A stretch of 64,000 bases of DNA from Rhizaria sp. SCN 62-66 (Eukaryota; Rhizaria, unplaced): contig MEDY01000011.1 in assembly GCA_001724265.1 (NCBI GenBank), forward strand, positions 155,225-219,224, in the 5' to 3' direction. Below, one piece after another: positions 24,716-34,723 of this stretch; the stretch's first letter is position 1, and each line of letters opens with the position of its first letter. The notes under the pieces were generated by a model. That model did not search any database. It saw only the letters and a program-made list of their open reading frames with translations, and was not told the origin of the DNA. The position numbers and the translations under genes were made by a program.

Positions 24716-25211
24716 TTACGCGGAGCCGCCAGAAGAGGCGGCGGCGGCGGCGGCGGCGGTGGCGCGCTTCTCGCTCTCCTCCTCGATGCCGGCCTGCGTC
24801 ATGAGGTCGCCGATGGACTTCTCCAGGGCGTCGATGCGCGAGCCCATGTCGTCGACTGCGCAGACAGCAGACAGATGCGAAACGGAGTGCAGCGAGAACG
24901 TTGGTGAGTCCACGCGAATGTGAAGATAGAAAAGACGTCAGCGTTGGAGACAAGGGTCGAATACAAGGGAAAAATGCGTAAGAACGTAATGAACAAGAAT
25001 GTCGACGTAAGATACAGTGATCAAGATGAGATACAAGGGCGGTTTGAAAGACGATAGTGAGTCGAAGGCATGTGAGGTAGGGAAGACAAGGGGACGTACT
25101 GCGGCCGATGATGTTGTCAGACATGGTCTGGAAGCGACCCTGCATGTCGTTCAGAAGACCCTGAACAACGACAGTAAGGTCCTGCTGAGCCTGGCCATCC
25201 TCGAGAGACAT
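24716..25211 (-). CDS. HSBP1: Heat shock factor-binding protein 1
   Basis: Two exons, 25211-25100 and 24855-24716 (donor GTACGTC, acceptor TGCGCAG), giving 83 residues and TAA. HSBP1 is a small coiled-coil protein that binds the trimerisation region of heat shock factor and dampens its activity; it has also been linked to WASH complex assembly. The joined protein contains the family core: QDLTVVVQGLLNDMQGRFQ, then TMSDNIIGR, IDDMGSRIDALEKSIGDL and MTQAGIEEE, with the heptad pattern running throughout. Length is close to the usual 70-80 residues. The tail is Ala-rich with a Ser-Gly end. Its predicted partner, HSF, is encoded at 53962-57669 in this window. Confidence 0.95.
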
Positions 25212-25729
25212 TGTGAAAGCTGGGAACTGCGGTAGCGCGAACGGGAAGAGTTTCGAGAGAAGAAAGATGAATGATCGTCAGTTAACGTTGTTCCAGGCAG
25301 ACACAAGGGAAACTAAAAAGAAAAAATAATGATCTCATATGATTAATTCTATTTTCATTCGTCTAGCTGAGTATTTGCGACTGTGTGTGGCGAACCAATC
25401 GCTCAAAATTGAAACGCTCTCCGAGCCGTTGGAGCCCGGTCAGTCAGTCCAACGACTCTGAGCACGCGACAACGTGTTAAAGTCACGATATCTCGCGAGG
25501 TTCTGGTCATTAATCATACATTTCTGCTCATATGTTGATTCAATTTTAGTTTAGTTTAATTTAATCAAATTTTGCAGCTATAAAAGATAGCCCCACAAAG
25601 GAATCATAAGTTGTACGAAAGAATGAGTGACTGCAGTCACTCCGAAATGCGTATGTATCATCACTTAATGCTATGTAAATCGCGTATAAACGCTATGTAG
25701 ACAATAAATATGGTGAAATAATGAAGAAC
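25212..25729. other. Intergenic region upstream of HSBP1
   Basis: About 500 AT-rich bases, the promoter side of HSBP1 and the 3' flank of the next minus-strand gene. I looked for a canonical three-unit heat shock element and found only an imperfect one (TTCGAGAGAAGAA near 25252). No other feature. Confidence 0.5.
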
Positions 25730-25967
25730 TCACTTCCTTGGAATCCTGTTCGCGGCCGCCGCGCTTGCCCTCGCCTTGGCCGCAGCAGCAGCCTGAGCCT
25801 GGGCCTGAGCTTTTGCTCGCGCCTGCGCCTCCGCCTGCGCCTGGGCCTCGGCCTGAGCGCGCGCCTTGGCCAGCACGGCCGCCGGTGGCAGTCCCGTGAT
25901 GGTCGACGCGCTCGCTGGCACAGCCGCAGCCGCCACAGCGCCAGCGGGCCCTTGCTGCAGCCGTTGT

Positions 25968-26005
<38 letters not shown>

Positions 26006-27305
26006 TTGCTCGGTAGCGCGGCGTTGCGCGGCGAGCAGCGCGGCAGCGCGCGCCGAGGCGGCTTGAATTTGCTCGGCCTCCTTGCGCGCCCGCAGCACGG
26101 GGTCCTCGAAGGCGCGCGGCGGCGGCGGCGTGACGCCGGCGGGCAACACGCCCGGGGTGCGCTGGCGCTTGGCGGCCGCCTTGACGTCGGCGAGACCCTT
26201 GCGGTAGAGCTGCATCTTGACGCTGCGGAGTATTATAACATCATATTATAACAGTGTTGCATCAGTCGAGTCGCGATAAAAGACGCGTAACAGAAAGTAC
26301 GAAGAAGTGGCATCAAGGATGAGAGAACGTTATCAAAAGTTTACATCACGACATTTCACAAAATTTAGCTTGAACGATCATTATAACATCTCAAATGAAT
26401 GTAACATGTTTTAAAAAAACAGCGATAGTATCAATAAAAACATCTACGTTTTGCACAAAGCAATTCTCAGACGTACCTGTACAGCGGGTCATCGGTCCGC
26501 GGCCGCACCCACCCAGGGATCACGTCTGCCGGCTTCACGCCCTGCTCCTTGCTCAGCAGAATGCGCTCGTGCATCTCCAGCTTCCGCGCGCCCGCGGGTC
26601 CGCCGCCCCCGTCGCGCTGCGAGCCCGCTTTGCTATCTTTGTTGTTATTGCTCAAGTGCAGCGACGCGAAGTGCCCGTGCTCGCCGCCCGGCGCGCCGCA
26701 CGCCTCGGTCGGCGGAACATAGAGCCGCGCCGCGTAGGCGTCCTGTCGCCGCAGCGCCGCGTCCACCTCCGCCGCCGAGGGGCCCGCGGCCGCGCGCGCG
26801 CGGGCGCTGGCGTGGAAGGCCTCCTCTGCGGCCGCGGCGGCAGCAGCGGCGGCGGCGGCCTTAGATGCGGCGGCCGCGGCGGCCGCGGCGGCCGCGGCGG
26901 CGGCCGCGGCGGCGGCCTCGGCGTTCTTGCGCGCACTGATGAGGTCGTCCGCGGAGGGGGCCGCGCTGTGGACGGGCGGAGCGGCGGACTTAGCACCAGC
27001 CGCCGCAGATATCGCAGTTGGCGGAACAGGCTTTGCTTTGGCTGCTGCAGTTACAGTCGTGGTTGCAGACGCCGCATTCTTGGGCTTGGAGATAAGCTCG
27101 TCAATTGTGCAGTCACCATCATTGTCAGCACTACCGCCAGTCTTACTCTTGCTTACACTCTTACTTGCGCGAGCCTTTGCAGCAGTGGCAGCATCGGCGG
27201 CCTTTTGTTGTTCTTTGACGGCATTGTGCGATTTCATACGTTGCGCGTGCGTCATAAATCCGCCCTGAGGGGGCGCAGAGTCAGCCGCGCTGCTCCTCAC
27301 ACTAC

Positions 27306-27349
<44 letters not shown>

Positions 27350-29916
27350 TTTTTGTTGCCAACATGCGCGAGAGACGGCGGGAGCCCGCTCGTAAGCAGA
27401 CTCATACCGCGGCTGAGGTCGCCGGGGGCAGCGGCCTTGGCCTTGTCCGCGGAGTAAAACACGGGGGGCGACGCTGTTTGCGAGGCTGCGCTAGCCACGG
27501 ACGACACGGATGCGCTGTTGCCACTCGAGGAGAGCGTGACTCCAGCGTCAGAACGCGCAGCATCAGAGACTCTGCTGTAGCTGTCACTGGAGCTTGAGTC
27601 AGAGTTCGAGCTGGAGCTGGAGTCAGAATCAGAATCAGAGCTAGAGCTAGAGCTAGAGCTGGAATCGGAGCTCGAGCTAGAGTCAAAAAGCTCTGCGGAA
27701 ACCTTCTCAGCCTTCACCCTAGCCAGCGTCTTGGCCGCCAGCAACACTTCCTTAGCCTGAGCCTTGGCAGTCTTCTTGACCACCGCCGCGGTCGCTGTGG
27801 CAGTCTCAGTCGCAATACGCGCACCTGCGTCAGCGTCAGCGTCAGTGCCAGTGGGCTGCGCACGGTCAACCTGCTGCTGTTGTTGCTCTTCAGAGTTGCT
27901 GCACTGCTCGCGCGCCCTCTTGCCTCGAACTGAACTCGTTCTTGCAGCAACGATTGCAGTCGTCGTCGAAGCAGTGGCAGCATCAGCAGTATCTGGCAAC
28001 CCACTCGCACCCGCACCCGCATCAGCACAACTCTCAATCGTCGCAAGCTCGCTGCCTTCACTTCTCTGGCCCGAAGTCGCGTTCTTCGCGCCCACGGTCA
28101 AGCTCACGCTCGCAGTTGCGTCGGCGCTTTTGTTAGCGGGAGCCGAAAACGGCGACGCAGCGTGCAGCTTCGCGCCCGCAATAAACCCCGCGGTGGTGAC
28201 GGGCCGCGCCGCCAGCACGCCGGTGCTGAAGAGCCGCGCCACGGCGGCCGGCATCGCCGCGGGCCGCACGATCGCGGTCGCCACTGATGCCGCGGCCGCG
28301 CTGTCGAAGGCTGCGCCAGCGTCCGCGCCCGCGTCAGACTTGGACGCCGCTGCAGTTGAGGTCGTCGCTGCAGTGGCGGTGGTCGCTGAGGGCGAGGGAT
28401 CTGGAGGTGCGGCTTGAGAGCCTGAGCCAGAGCCTGAGCCAGCGGCAGGTTGAGGGGCAGCGTTCGTGCCGGTAATGTCAGTGCTGTTGTTGATTGAGTC
28501 AGTTGTCGACAGCGTCGGCAAGGGTAGCTCCGGCAACAAGGAATCATCAGCATGCTGCTACTGCTCTTGCTGCTGTTGCTGCCGCTGCTGTCGTAGCAGC
28601 TCTTCTTGCTGCTGTTGGTCTTGATACTGCACCTGCCGCTGCTGTTGTTGCCACTTGCGCGCCGCTGCCTGCCAGTCGCGGCCCCCCGCGCCGTACGGCC
28701 CGTGGGCAGCGGGGTGACTGTGAGCAGCGGAGTGACCTTGAGCTGCAGAGCGGCCGTTCCCGTAGAACCCCGATGAAAGCACAGCAGAATTGTAACCGTG
28801 ATAAGTAGTGCTGTCGGAGCGTTGGCTGCCCGTGTAAGGGCCCGTGTAAGTGCTCGTGTAAGTGCTATTGTACCCAGTGTTACTGCCGTTGCCCTCGTAG
28901 CTCGAGCTCTGCGGAGCATTGTGCTAGGGAGCGTTGTGAGGAGAATAACTGTGGCCGTGACGGTGGCCGTGACCGTGGTTGTACGAAGATCCGTGGAGTT
29001 CGTGGTGTCCGATGTTATCGCGGTGTCCGTCGTTACCGCGGCTGCCGCGGCTGTCGTGGTCGTACCCGTGGCCGCCGCTGTAGTAGCCGCGGGCAACATC
29101 GGCGTGGGCGTGGGCGTGAGCGTGATTATGACCGCCGCGACCGTCGTCGTAGTGGCTGTGGACAGTGCCGTAGCCGTGTAGTCGCCGATTGTGATCGTGA
29201 TCATGAGTGGGGACATGAGAGGATGCATATTGACGTTGTTGTTGCTGTTCGCCGTAATAGCCACGAGCATGCCCAGGCGCGTCATACTGATGAGAAGGAG
29301 GGCGCCCATGGCTGCCATAGTGAGAAGCTGGGGGGCGTCGATCATCGATTGCGTAGTGACCGACAGGCTGCGATGGCGGGGGCCGCACTGCAGCTCCATA
29401 GTGAGCTGACGAGGGTCCCGTCTCACTCTAAGAGTTAGCGGGCGGGGTTGGCTCTGCGTCCTTGTAGGGAGCATAAGAATCCTGTTCATAGCCGTCATAC
29501 TGGCCCGGTGGAGCCTGTTGCGCACTGGCATAGTGAGCGGACGCTTCGTTTCCATAGTGAACAGACGGAGGGTTACCGTCGTACTAGTCGCTGTAGCCGC
29601 CGCGATACTGGCCGCGCTCACGGTCACGGTCGTCGCCGTAATAGCCATCCCCACCCATGCTGGCAGCGTTTCCCTGGTACGAGTTATGATAGCCATACAC
29701 GTGTCCGTGGCTGCGACCGTAATCATGCTAAGCGCGGCCGTAGTCCTGGCCATGGCTGGGGGCTGGGCCAGGCGCGCGGTGATATGAGTCACTATAACCA
29801 GGATCCTGCGCGCCAGTCGCGTGCGGCGGGATAGCAGGTCCGTGTTGAGGCGCTGGACCGGCCGCGGGAGCTGGCCCGCCCCACTACGTCTGCGGTGGTG
29901 ATGGGCCGCGGTTCAT
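25730..29916 (-). CDS. Low-complexity protein read through six in-frame TAG codons
   Basis: Exons 29916-26477 and 26222-25730 (donor GTACGTC, acceptor CCGCAG) give 1310 residues ending in TGA, provided TAG is sense. TAGs fall at residues 11, 63, 111, 163, 331 and 453; there is no TAA or TGA anywhere in the frame. The N-terminal part (1 to about 450) is Tyr/Gly/His/Gln-rich, like prion-like domains of RNA-binding proteins, and ends in a Gln run. The middle has Ser/Asp stretches. The C-terminal part has the only ordered-looking segments: GGFMTHAQRMKSHNAVKEQ and LLSKEQGVKPADVIPGW, then DPLYSVKMQLYRKGLADVKA across the splice, then a poly-Gln coiled coil. I do not recognise the family. A different frame (29792-28104) is also open but gives a Thr/Met/Ala-rich shadow. 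The start could instead follow an upstream intron (acceptor CGCACAG at about 29924). Confidence 0.72.
28558..29886 (-). other. Six in-frame TAG codons in one gene
   Basis: TAG codons at 29886-29884, 29730-29728, 29586-29584, 29430-29428, 28926-28924 and 28560-28558, all in the same frame. The one at 28926 lies in a duplicated motif HNAP-TAG-HNAP-CAG, where the second copy has Gln. The one at 28560 sits inside a Gln-rich run (CAA GAG CAG TAG CAG CAT). Both point to Gln as the meaning of TAG. Confidence 0.85.
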
Positions 29917-30362
29917 CTTGCGACTGTGCGGCACAAACACGAAGTTGAAGAGTAATAAATAAATTCACATAAAATTAATGTAAGATATTTTTTCAAAATG
30001 ATGCCAAATTCTGATTTGACGAAGCATAGCTGACGCATGAGATGCAAATTAAAACCGGTATTGAGGCGGGCCCCGGTTCGCGAAAAATCTCCAAACCAAT
30101 TTCGAGGGAGGCTGGAAGCGGGTGATTTGGTCCCAACCCGCGTTGGAAGAGGGTGTGTGTGACCGTCAGGTTATTCTCTGAGTGGATTTCGGATACGTCT
30201 GTAGTCCGAATTAGGTGATTTTCATTAAGAGAGCGGTTGCATCAGCCTTTCTCTTGTTGAACCTCTACCTCCTTTGAGGCAGTGCTCCTCTGTCTTTCGG
30301 AGCCCCCTTCTTCCGCCCTCGCGTCCGCAGCCCCCTGAAGGCTCACAGACTCGTGGTCGCGC
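29917..30362. other. Divergent promoter region
   Basis: About 450 bases between two divergent start codons. The part nearest the minus-strand gene is AT-rich; 30060-30160 is GC-richer. No specific motif could be assigned. Confidence 0.5.
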
Positions 30363-33300
30363 ATGAAGTCGCTCCCTGTCGCGCCCTGCGCTGCCGCGCG
30401 CGCCCCGCGCCCCGCAGACGCGTCGGCCGCCACCCCGAGCGCCTCGTGTGTCGCGTCAGCGCTCGTGAGCGCCGCTGCACAGCAGCAGCCGTTGCCGAGC
30501 CGGCACCGCTCCCCGCGCGCGCTCGCCGCGCTCTTTCTGGCCGCACTCCTTGCCTGCTGCTGCCACGCTGCCATTGCCGCCACTTCGGGTACGTTCCACT
30601 TGCTCTCGCGCTCTCTCTATCGCTCTGAGAGAGAGTCTGCTCTTCGGTCCCTCTCTCCTTCTCTCTTTATGTCTCGCTCCAACCCTCGCTTGTCTCGACT
30701 TCTTACCTCTTCTTTGCTTGTGTCCTCATCTCATTTCTCTATTTTATTTGTGTTTTGTTTTTTTTTGCGCCTCGACTGTGTTATATTCACAGCGCCGACG
30801 GTGACGGCCATCTCTGAGCTCCGCCGCCTTCGCCTGGGCACCCTCTCCCCCACCGCCCTGCGCTCCCGCGCGCGCTCCAACACTTACGGCTCCCGCCGCG
30901 GCCCCCGCGCGGGCGAGGACGAGGACGACGCCGAGTGCGCCGACGCTGCCGAGACCGCCCGCGCCGTCGCCGCGGCCGCCGCGAACGAGCCTGCGTGGCG
31001 CTCGACCCCGATGTACACCACCGACTCACCTACCTACACGGCCGAGGCCGGCGCGGCCGCCGCGGCCGCGAGCGGCAAGGACACGGGCAAGGGGTTTGCC
31101 AGCGCGCTGCAGTGGTCGACGGTTGACTCGCTGCACGTGACGCTGAAGTTTGCGCACGCCGACGTCCGCCTCGGTGCCATCTCTAACGCTGTCACCAACA
31201 GTACTGGCTCTGGCTCTAGCTCGAGTGCGAGTGCTGTGATTCTGCCGCCGCCGTCGCTGGCGGGCGCGCTCACCCTCCTGTGCCCGCGCGACGCTCTGCC
31301 TCCTCACTATGACAGCTACGGCAACAGCAGTGACGATAGCCGTGGTACCGATGACGATAATAAGGAGGACGGTGAGGGTTTGGTGCGTGTGGCGAGCCTG
31401 CAGGACGGATTCGACTCGCGCTACAGCCCGTACCCGCACCTGCCGCGCCGCGGTGGCCGCCACGGTGGCCGCCACGGCGGCCGCCACGGTGGCCGCAGCC
31501 ATCGTCGTGACAATGGTCACAATCACGATAACGCCGTCCACGGTGGCCGTCACGGTTACGGCCAGTCTGACGCCAATGTTGACATCAAAGACAGCGGCAG
31601 CGACGACAAGTCCCCGCTGCGCGCGCGCATGTTTGTGGCGGGCGCGCGCGGCGACCGGCTACGCGGCGTCAGCGCGGGCGCGTTCGCGCTGTTCCCGCGC
31701 AAAAATCAGGCCGCCACGGGTTCCAGCATCACTCACCGCGACGACGATGACGATGAGGACGACGAGGATGAGGACGAGGACGATAATGATGAGCAGCAGC
31801 AGCAGCAGCAGGTGGCTGATGACGACGGCGACAGCAGCACCATGTCTCTCACGATCACCGTGCCCGTCCGCATCACTCGTCTGCGCCCGCGCGTCCCCTC
31901 TGCAAGTGACCGTGAGCGCGGCTCGCCGCCCGAGATGGAGACCGAGACGGTGGTGCTGCTGCGCGAGGAGTGGCTGCCCCACTGCCGCATCGCCTACGCC
32001 CCTCTCGCCACGCAGTCTAGCGGCGGCGCTAATGATGGCGATGCTGTTCACGAGGCTCCTGAGGTTGATGGCCATGTCAGCAGCCCCACCGGCGCGCCCC
32101 AGCTCCGCTCCGCTGCCCACGGTCACCCCGCTGCCCACGGTCACTCTGACCGCAGTGGCCCCTGGTTCGGCGTCGGTGGCCGTCTCGTGCTGCTCGACGC
32201 CCCCAGTGTCAGTGTCAGTGCGACTGCGCAGTCGGTGGCGCCTTTCTCGCTCCCCATCCAGCCCCGCGCCTCCACACCCCTGCTCACAGTCACCTCGGCC
32301 TCTAACAGCACCGCCGCCAACTCTGCTGGCAGGAGTGGTTCCTCAGCGACCGTGGCCGCGCGCGACGATGCGGCCGTGACCGTAAGCGAGCTGCCCGTGG
32401 TGGAGCGCGCCGTAGTGCGCTTGCGCCCCCACCGCTGCGCCCGCGCCCGCGCCTTCGCGCGCACGCTCAACCTCCTCACCGGCAACGGCAACGGCAATGG
32501 CAACGGGGATAGTGAGGGCGAGTCCGGGCTGTTTGAGGGTAGCGCGAGTACGGGCGGTGTGGTGATCGGCGCGGGCGCCCCGCTCAAGGGCCAGGCGCAC
32601 TCGCCGGACACGGTGGCGCTGCTCGAGGCCGAGGTCAAGGTCGGCGGGATCGTGGGCAAGATGATCGACCCCGTCACGGGCGGTATCACCAAGCCCATCA
32701 TGGACCTGGGCAACGCGCTCATGATGGACTCGTTCACAGACCACTTCAACAAGAAGATGCAGAACTCGATCGCGAGCGAGGTCGTGCCCGACGTGTCGCT
32801 CATGCTGGGCGCCACGCTGCGCGCCAACCTAACCAACATCCTCGTCGACGCCGTCACCTACGCTGTCTCGCGCTCGCTCATCGACGGCGTCAAGAACGCG
32901 TGGGTGCCACCCATCGTCGCGCGCCTGGCCGAGGTGCTGCCGCCCAAGGTGTCGAAGCCGCTGGAGCTGGTGTTGAAGCAAAAGATCCCCTACTTCGTCA
33001 ACTCGCACATCCCCGAGATCATCGCGCGTAGCCTCGGGCTGACGCTGACGCAGGGCCTGACGCGCGTTATCACGCACGCCGTGGTGCCCGCGCTCACGCA
33101 CGCGCTGCCGCACCACCAGAACAGCGACGCATATTGCACCATGTGCGCCAACGGCGTCCACGAGGCGTGCCACTTATGCCACTTCGCGCCGACCACGGTG
33201 TACTACCAGCTCTACTACGCGACCTACTACAGCGATTACTATGCGGGTTACTATGCCGACTACTACACGGCCGCGGTGCGCCGCGTGGACGAGGTGAAGC

Positions 33301-33644
33301 ACGTGCAGAGCCAGATCCCGGGCACAGTGCTATTGCCGCAGGCCATCGAGTACATCGTCAAGATCAACTACGGTAACGCTTTCGCGGCGGGTAAGCCTGA
33401 CGAGACCGACGAAGAGGCCGCCGAGGACGACGACGACGATGCTTCGCTGCTCGAAAGCGCCGGCAGCAGCGCCAAGAAGGCCAAGAAGACCGCCGCCGGC
33501 AAGACCAAGACCGCGAGCGGCAGGGGCTCCCTAGGTTCCGGCGCCGCGACCGCGGGCCTGAGCGCGGCGGCCGAGACCGAGGGGCTGGAGCGGCTCGGCG
33601 TCGGCGTGATTGAGACCAGCGAGATGAGCGAGAGCGCTGATTGA
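30363..33644 (+). CDS. Secreted or membrane-anchored Tyr-rich protein conserved in protists
   Basis: Two exons, 30363-30588 and 30793-33644, giving 1025 residues and TGA. The 204-base intron (GTACGTT donor, TTCACAG acceptor) is a multiple of three without an in-frame stop, so naive translation would wrongly keep it. A hydrophobic segment at about residues 53-75 (ALAALFLAALLACCCHAAIA) after a basic stretch predicts a signal peptide or signal anchor. The middle is low complexity, with GGRHGGRHGGRH-type repeats and an acidic run. From about residue 697 there is an ordered domain: MIDPVTGGITKPIMDLGNAL, a helical LTHALTHAL-like region, a Cys pair CTMC, HLCH, then Tyr doublets VYYQLYYATYYSDYYAGYYA near 878-900. 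I recall similar Tyr-doublet proteins in stramenopile and other protist genomes, without a known function. Confidence 0.75.
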   Translation: MKSLPVAPCAAARAPRPADASAATPSASCVASALVSAAAQQQPLPSRHRSPRALAALFLAALLACCCHAAIAATSGTFHLLSRSLYRSERESALRSLSPSLFMSRSNPRLSRLLTSSLLVSSSHFSILFVFCFFLRLDCVIFTAPTVTAISELRRLRLGTLSPTALRSRARSNTYGSRRGPRAGEDEDDAECADAAETARAVAAAAANEPAWRSTPMYTTDSPTYTAEAGAAAAAASGKDTGKGFASALQWSTVDSLHVTLKFAHADVRLGAISNAVTNSTGSGSSSSASAVILPPPSLAGALTLLCPRDALPPHYDSYGNSSDDSRGTDDDNKEDGEGLVRVASLQDGFDSRYSPYPHLPRRGGRHGGRHGGRHGGRSHRRDNGHNHDNAVHGGRHGYGQSDANVDIKDSGSDDKSPLRARMFVAGARGDRLRGVSAGAFALFPRKNQAATGSSITHRDDDDDEDDEDEDEDDNDEQQQQQQVADDDGDSSTMSLTITVPVRITRLRPRVPSASDRERGSPPEMETETVVLLREEWLPHCRIAYAPLATQSSGGANDGDAVHEAPEVDGHVSSPTGAPQLRSAAHGHPAAHGHSDRSGPWFGVGGRLVLLDAPSVSVSATAQSVAPFSLPIQPRASTPLLTVTSASNSTAANSAGRSGSSATVAARDDAAVTVSELPVVERAVVRLRPHRCARARAFARTLNLLTGNGNGNGNGDSEGESGLFEGSASTGGVVIGAGAPLKGQAHSPDTVALLEAEVKVGGIVGKMIDPVTGGITKPIMDLGNALMMDSFTDHFNKKMQNSIASEVVPDVSLMLGATLRANLTNILVDAVTYAVSRSLIDGVKNAWVPPIVARLAEVLPPKVSKPLELVLKQKIPYFVNSHIPEIIARSLGLTLTQGLTRVITHAVVPALTHALPHHQNSDAYCTMCANGVHEACHLCHFAPTTVYYQLYYATYYSDYYAGYYADYYTAAVRRVDEVKHVQSQIPGTVLLPQAIEYIVKINYGNAFAAGKPDETDEEAAEDDDDDASLLESAGSSAKKAKKTAAGKTKTASGRGSLGSGAATAGLSAAAETEGLERLGVGVIETSEMSESAD

Positions 33645-34723
33645 GCGCGCCTCGGTTGAGCGAGTGGTTGCGACACAGGATGACTGGAAAGTGGAATGAT
33701 GATGATTTGAGCAGCGTTGCTATGGGACTGCTCGAGTGCAAGAGGGCCAATAGATGCGGCTTTGCGCTGAAGCAAATGCGTCAAAAAATATGACTGCAGT
33801 AATAAGATATCAAATAATACAATGCTCAATTATAAACGCTGTCTAACTTTCGTAGAACTCGACGTATCTTCGCATCGGTGCATTTTAGTTACGTTGATGA
33901 GAGGAGGGGTGAACAGCTGAAATGGACGTATAAAGCCAAGATAGATGGTATCAGCCATAAAATTGTGTGAGTGGTATTTAAAGTTCCTGTTTTTGTATTA
34001 TTCATTTATCAATATTTTATCTCACCAAGAATATATATGGATATGGACCGAGAAGAAGGTAGTGATGAGCTCACCATAAGCACGCCTTTCTCACAACTTT
34101 CGACTGGAAAGTCGGGAAAACAATGAGCTGTGAAATAAAAACATGATGTTGCTTAATAAAACAACATGTCACTGCTAGACGCGCTGTTATTCGAATGCAG
34201 AATCTTGAAGAAGACGTGCTAGACGCAAGAAACTTGGTTCGGGCGAGGGAGGCAACAAGAAGGTTCTATCGAGAACGGAGTTTCTCACGTCATACTTAGC
34301 GGCTTGAAACGTCAACATCAGTCCTCAAATGGCTGCGACTATAGAAATCGTCGTTCTGTTCTCTTAACTATTTACTATAGAGGCCCAAAACACGATAATA
34401 ATGCAGTATATCAATTGACCGAAAGTGCGCACCCCTCGAACTAGAATGCCCAGCAAGCCCCGCTTAGTCCCATTTGCCTACCTGTTCTTGAACGTAAAAC
34501 TCGAAACTATGTTTTGTTCCATTTACGCTTCTACCGCTGACACCTTCTAAACTTGGTATTTTATGTATGGCTTTCTGTTTCCCTCACTTTTCCGCCCCTT
34601 AACACAGCGAGGTTTGCCCTCGTCAACGACGTCGTTCCCCTTCGCCTTCTTCCACCCTCTGCCGCCGTCGCACCCCGCCTCTGTTCGTGCCCGTGCCCTC
34701 ACCAGCACGACTGTGCACTTTAC
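33645..34723. other. Intergenic region upstream of the Sec14 gene
   Basis: About 1.1 kb, AT-rich until about 34540, then pyrimidine-rich, as is usual for leader regions here. No ORF, tRNA or clear regulatory motif is seen. Confidence 0.5.

Noticed and set aside
28104-29792. Alternative 562-codon open frame on minus overlapping the TAG-containing gene
   Set aside because: It gives Thr/Met/Ala-rich sequence typical of a shifted frame, turns Gln runs into Ser/Asn runs, and does not continue into the ordered C-terminal part. The Tyr/Gly/Gln frame joins it without a shift.
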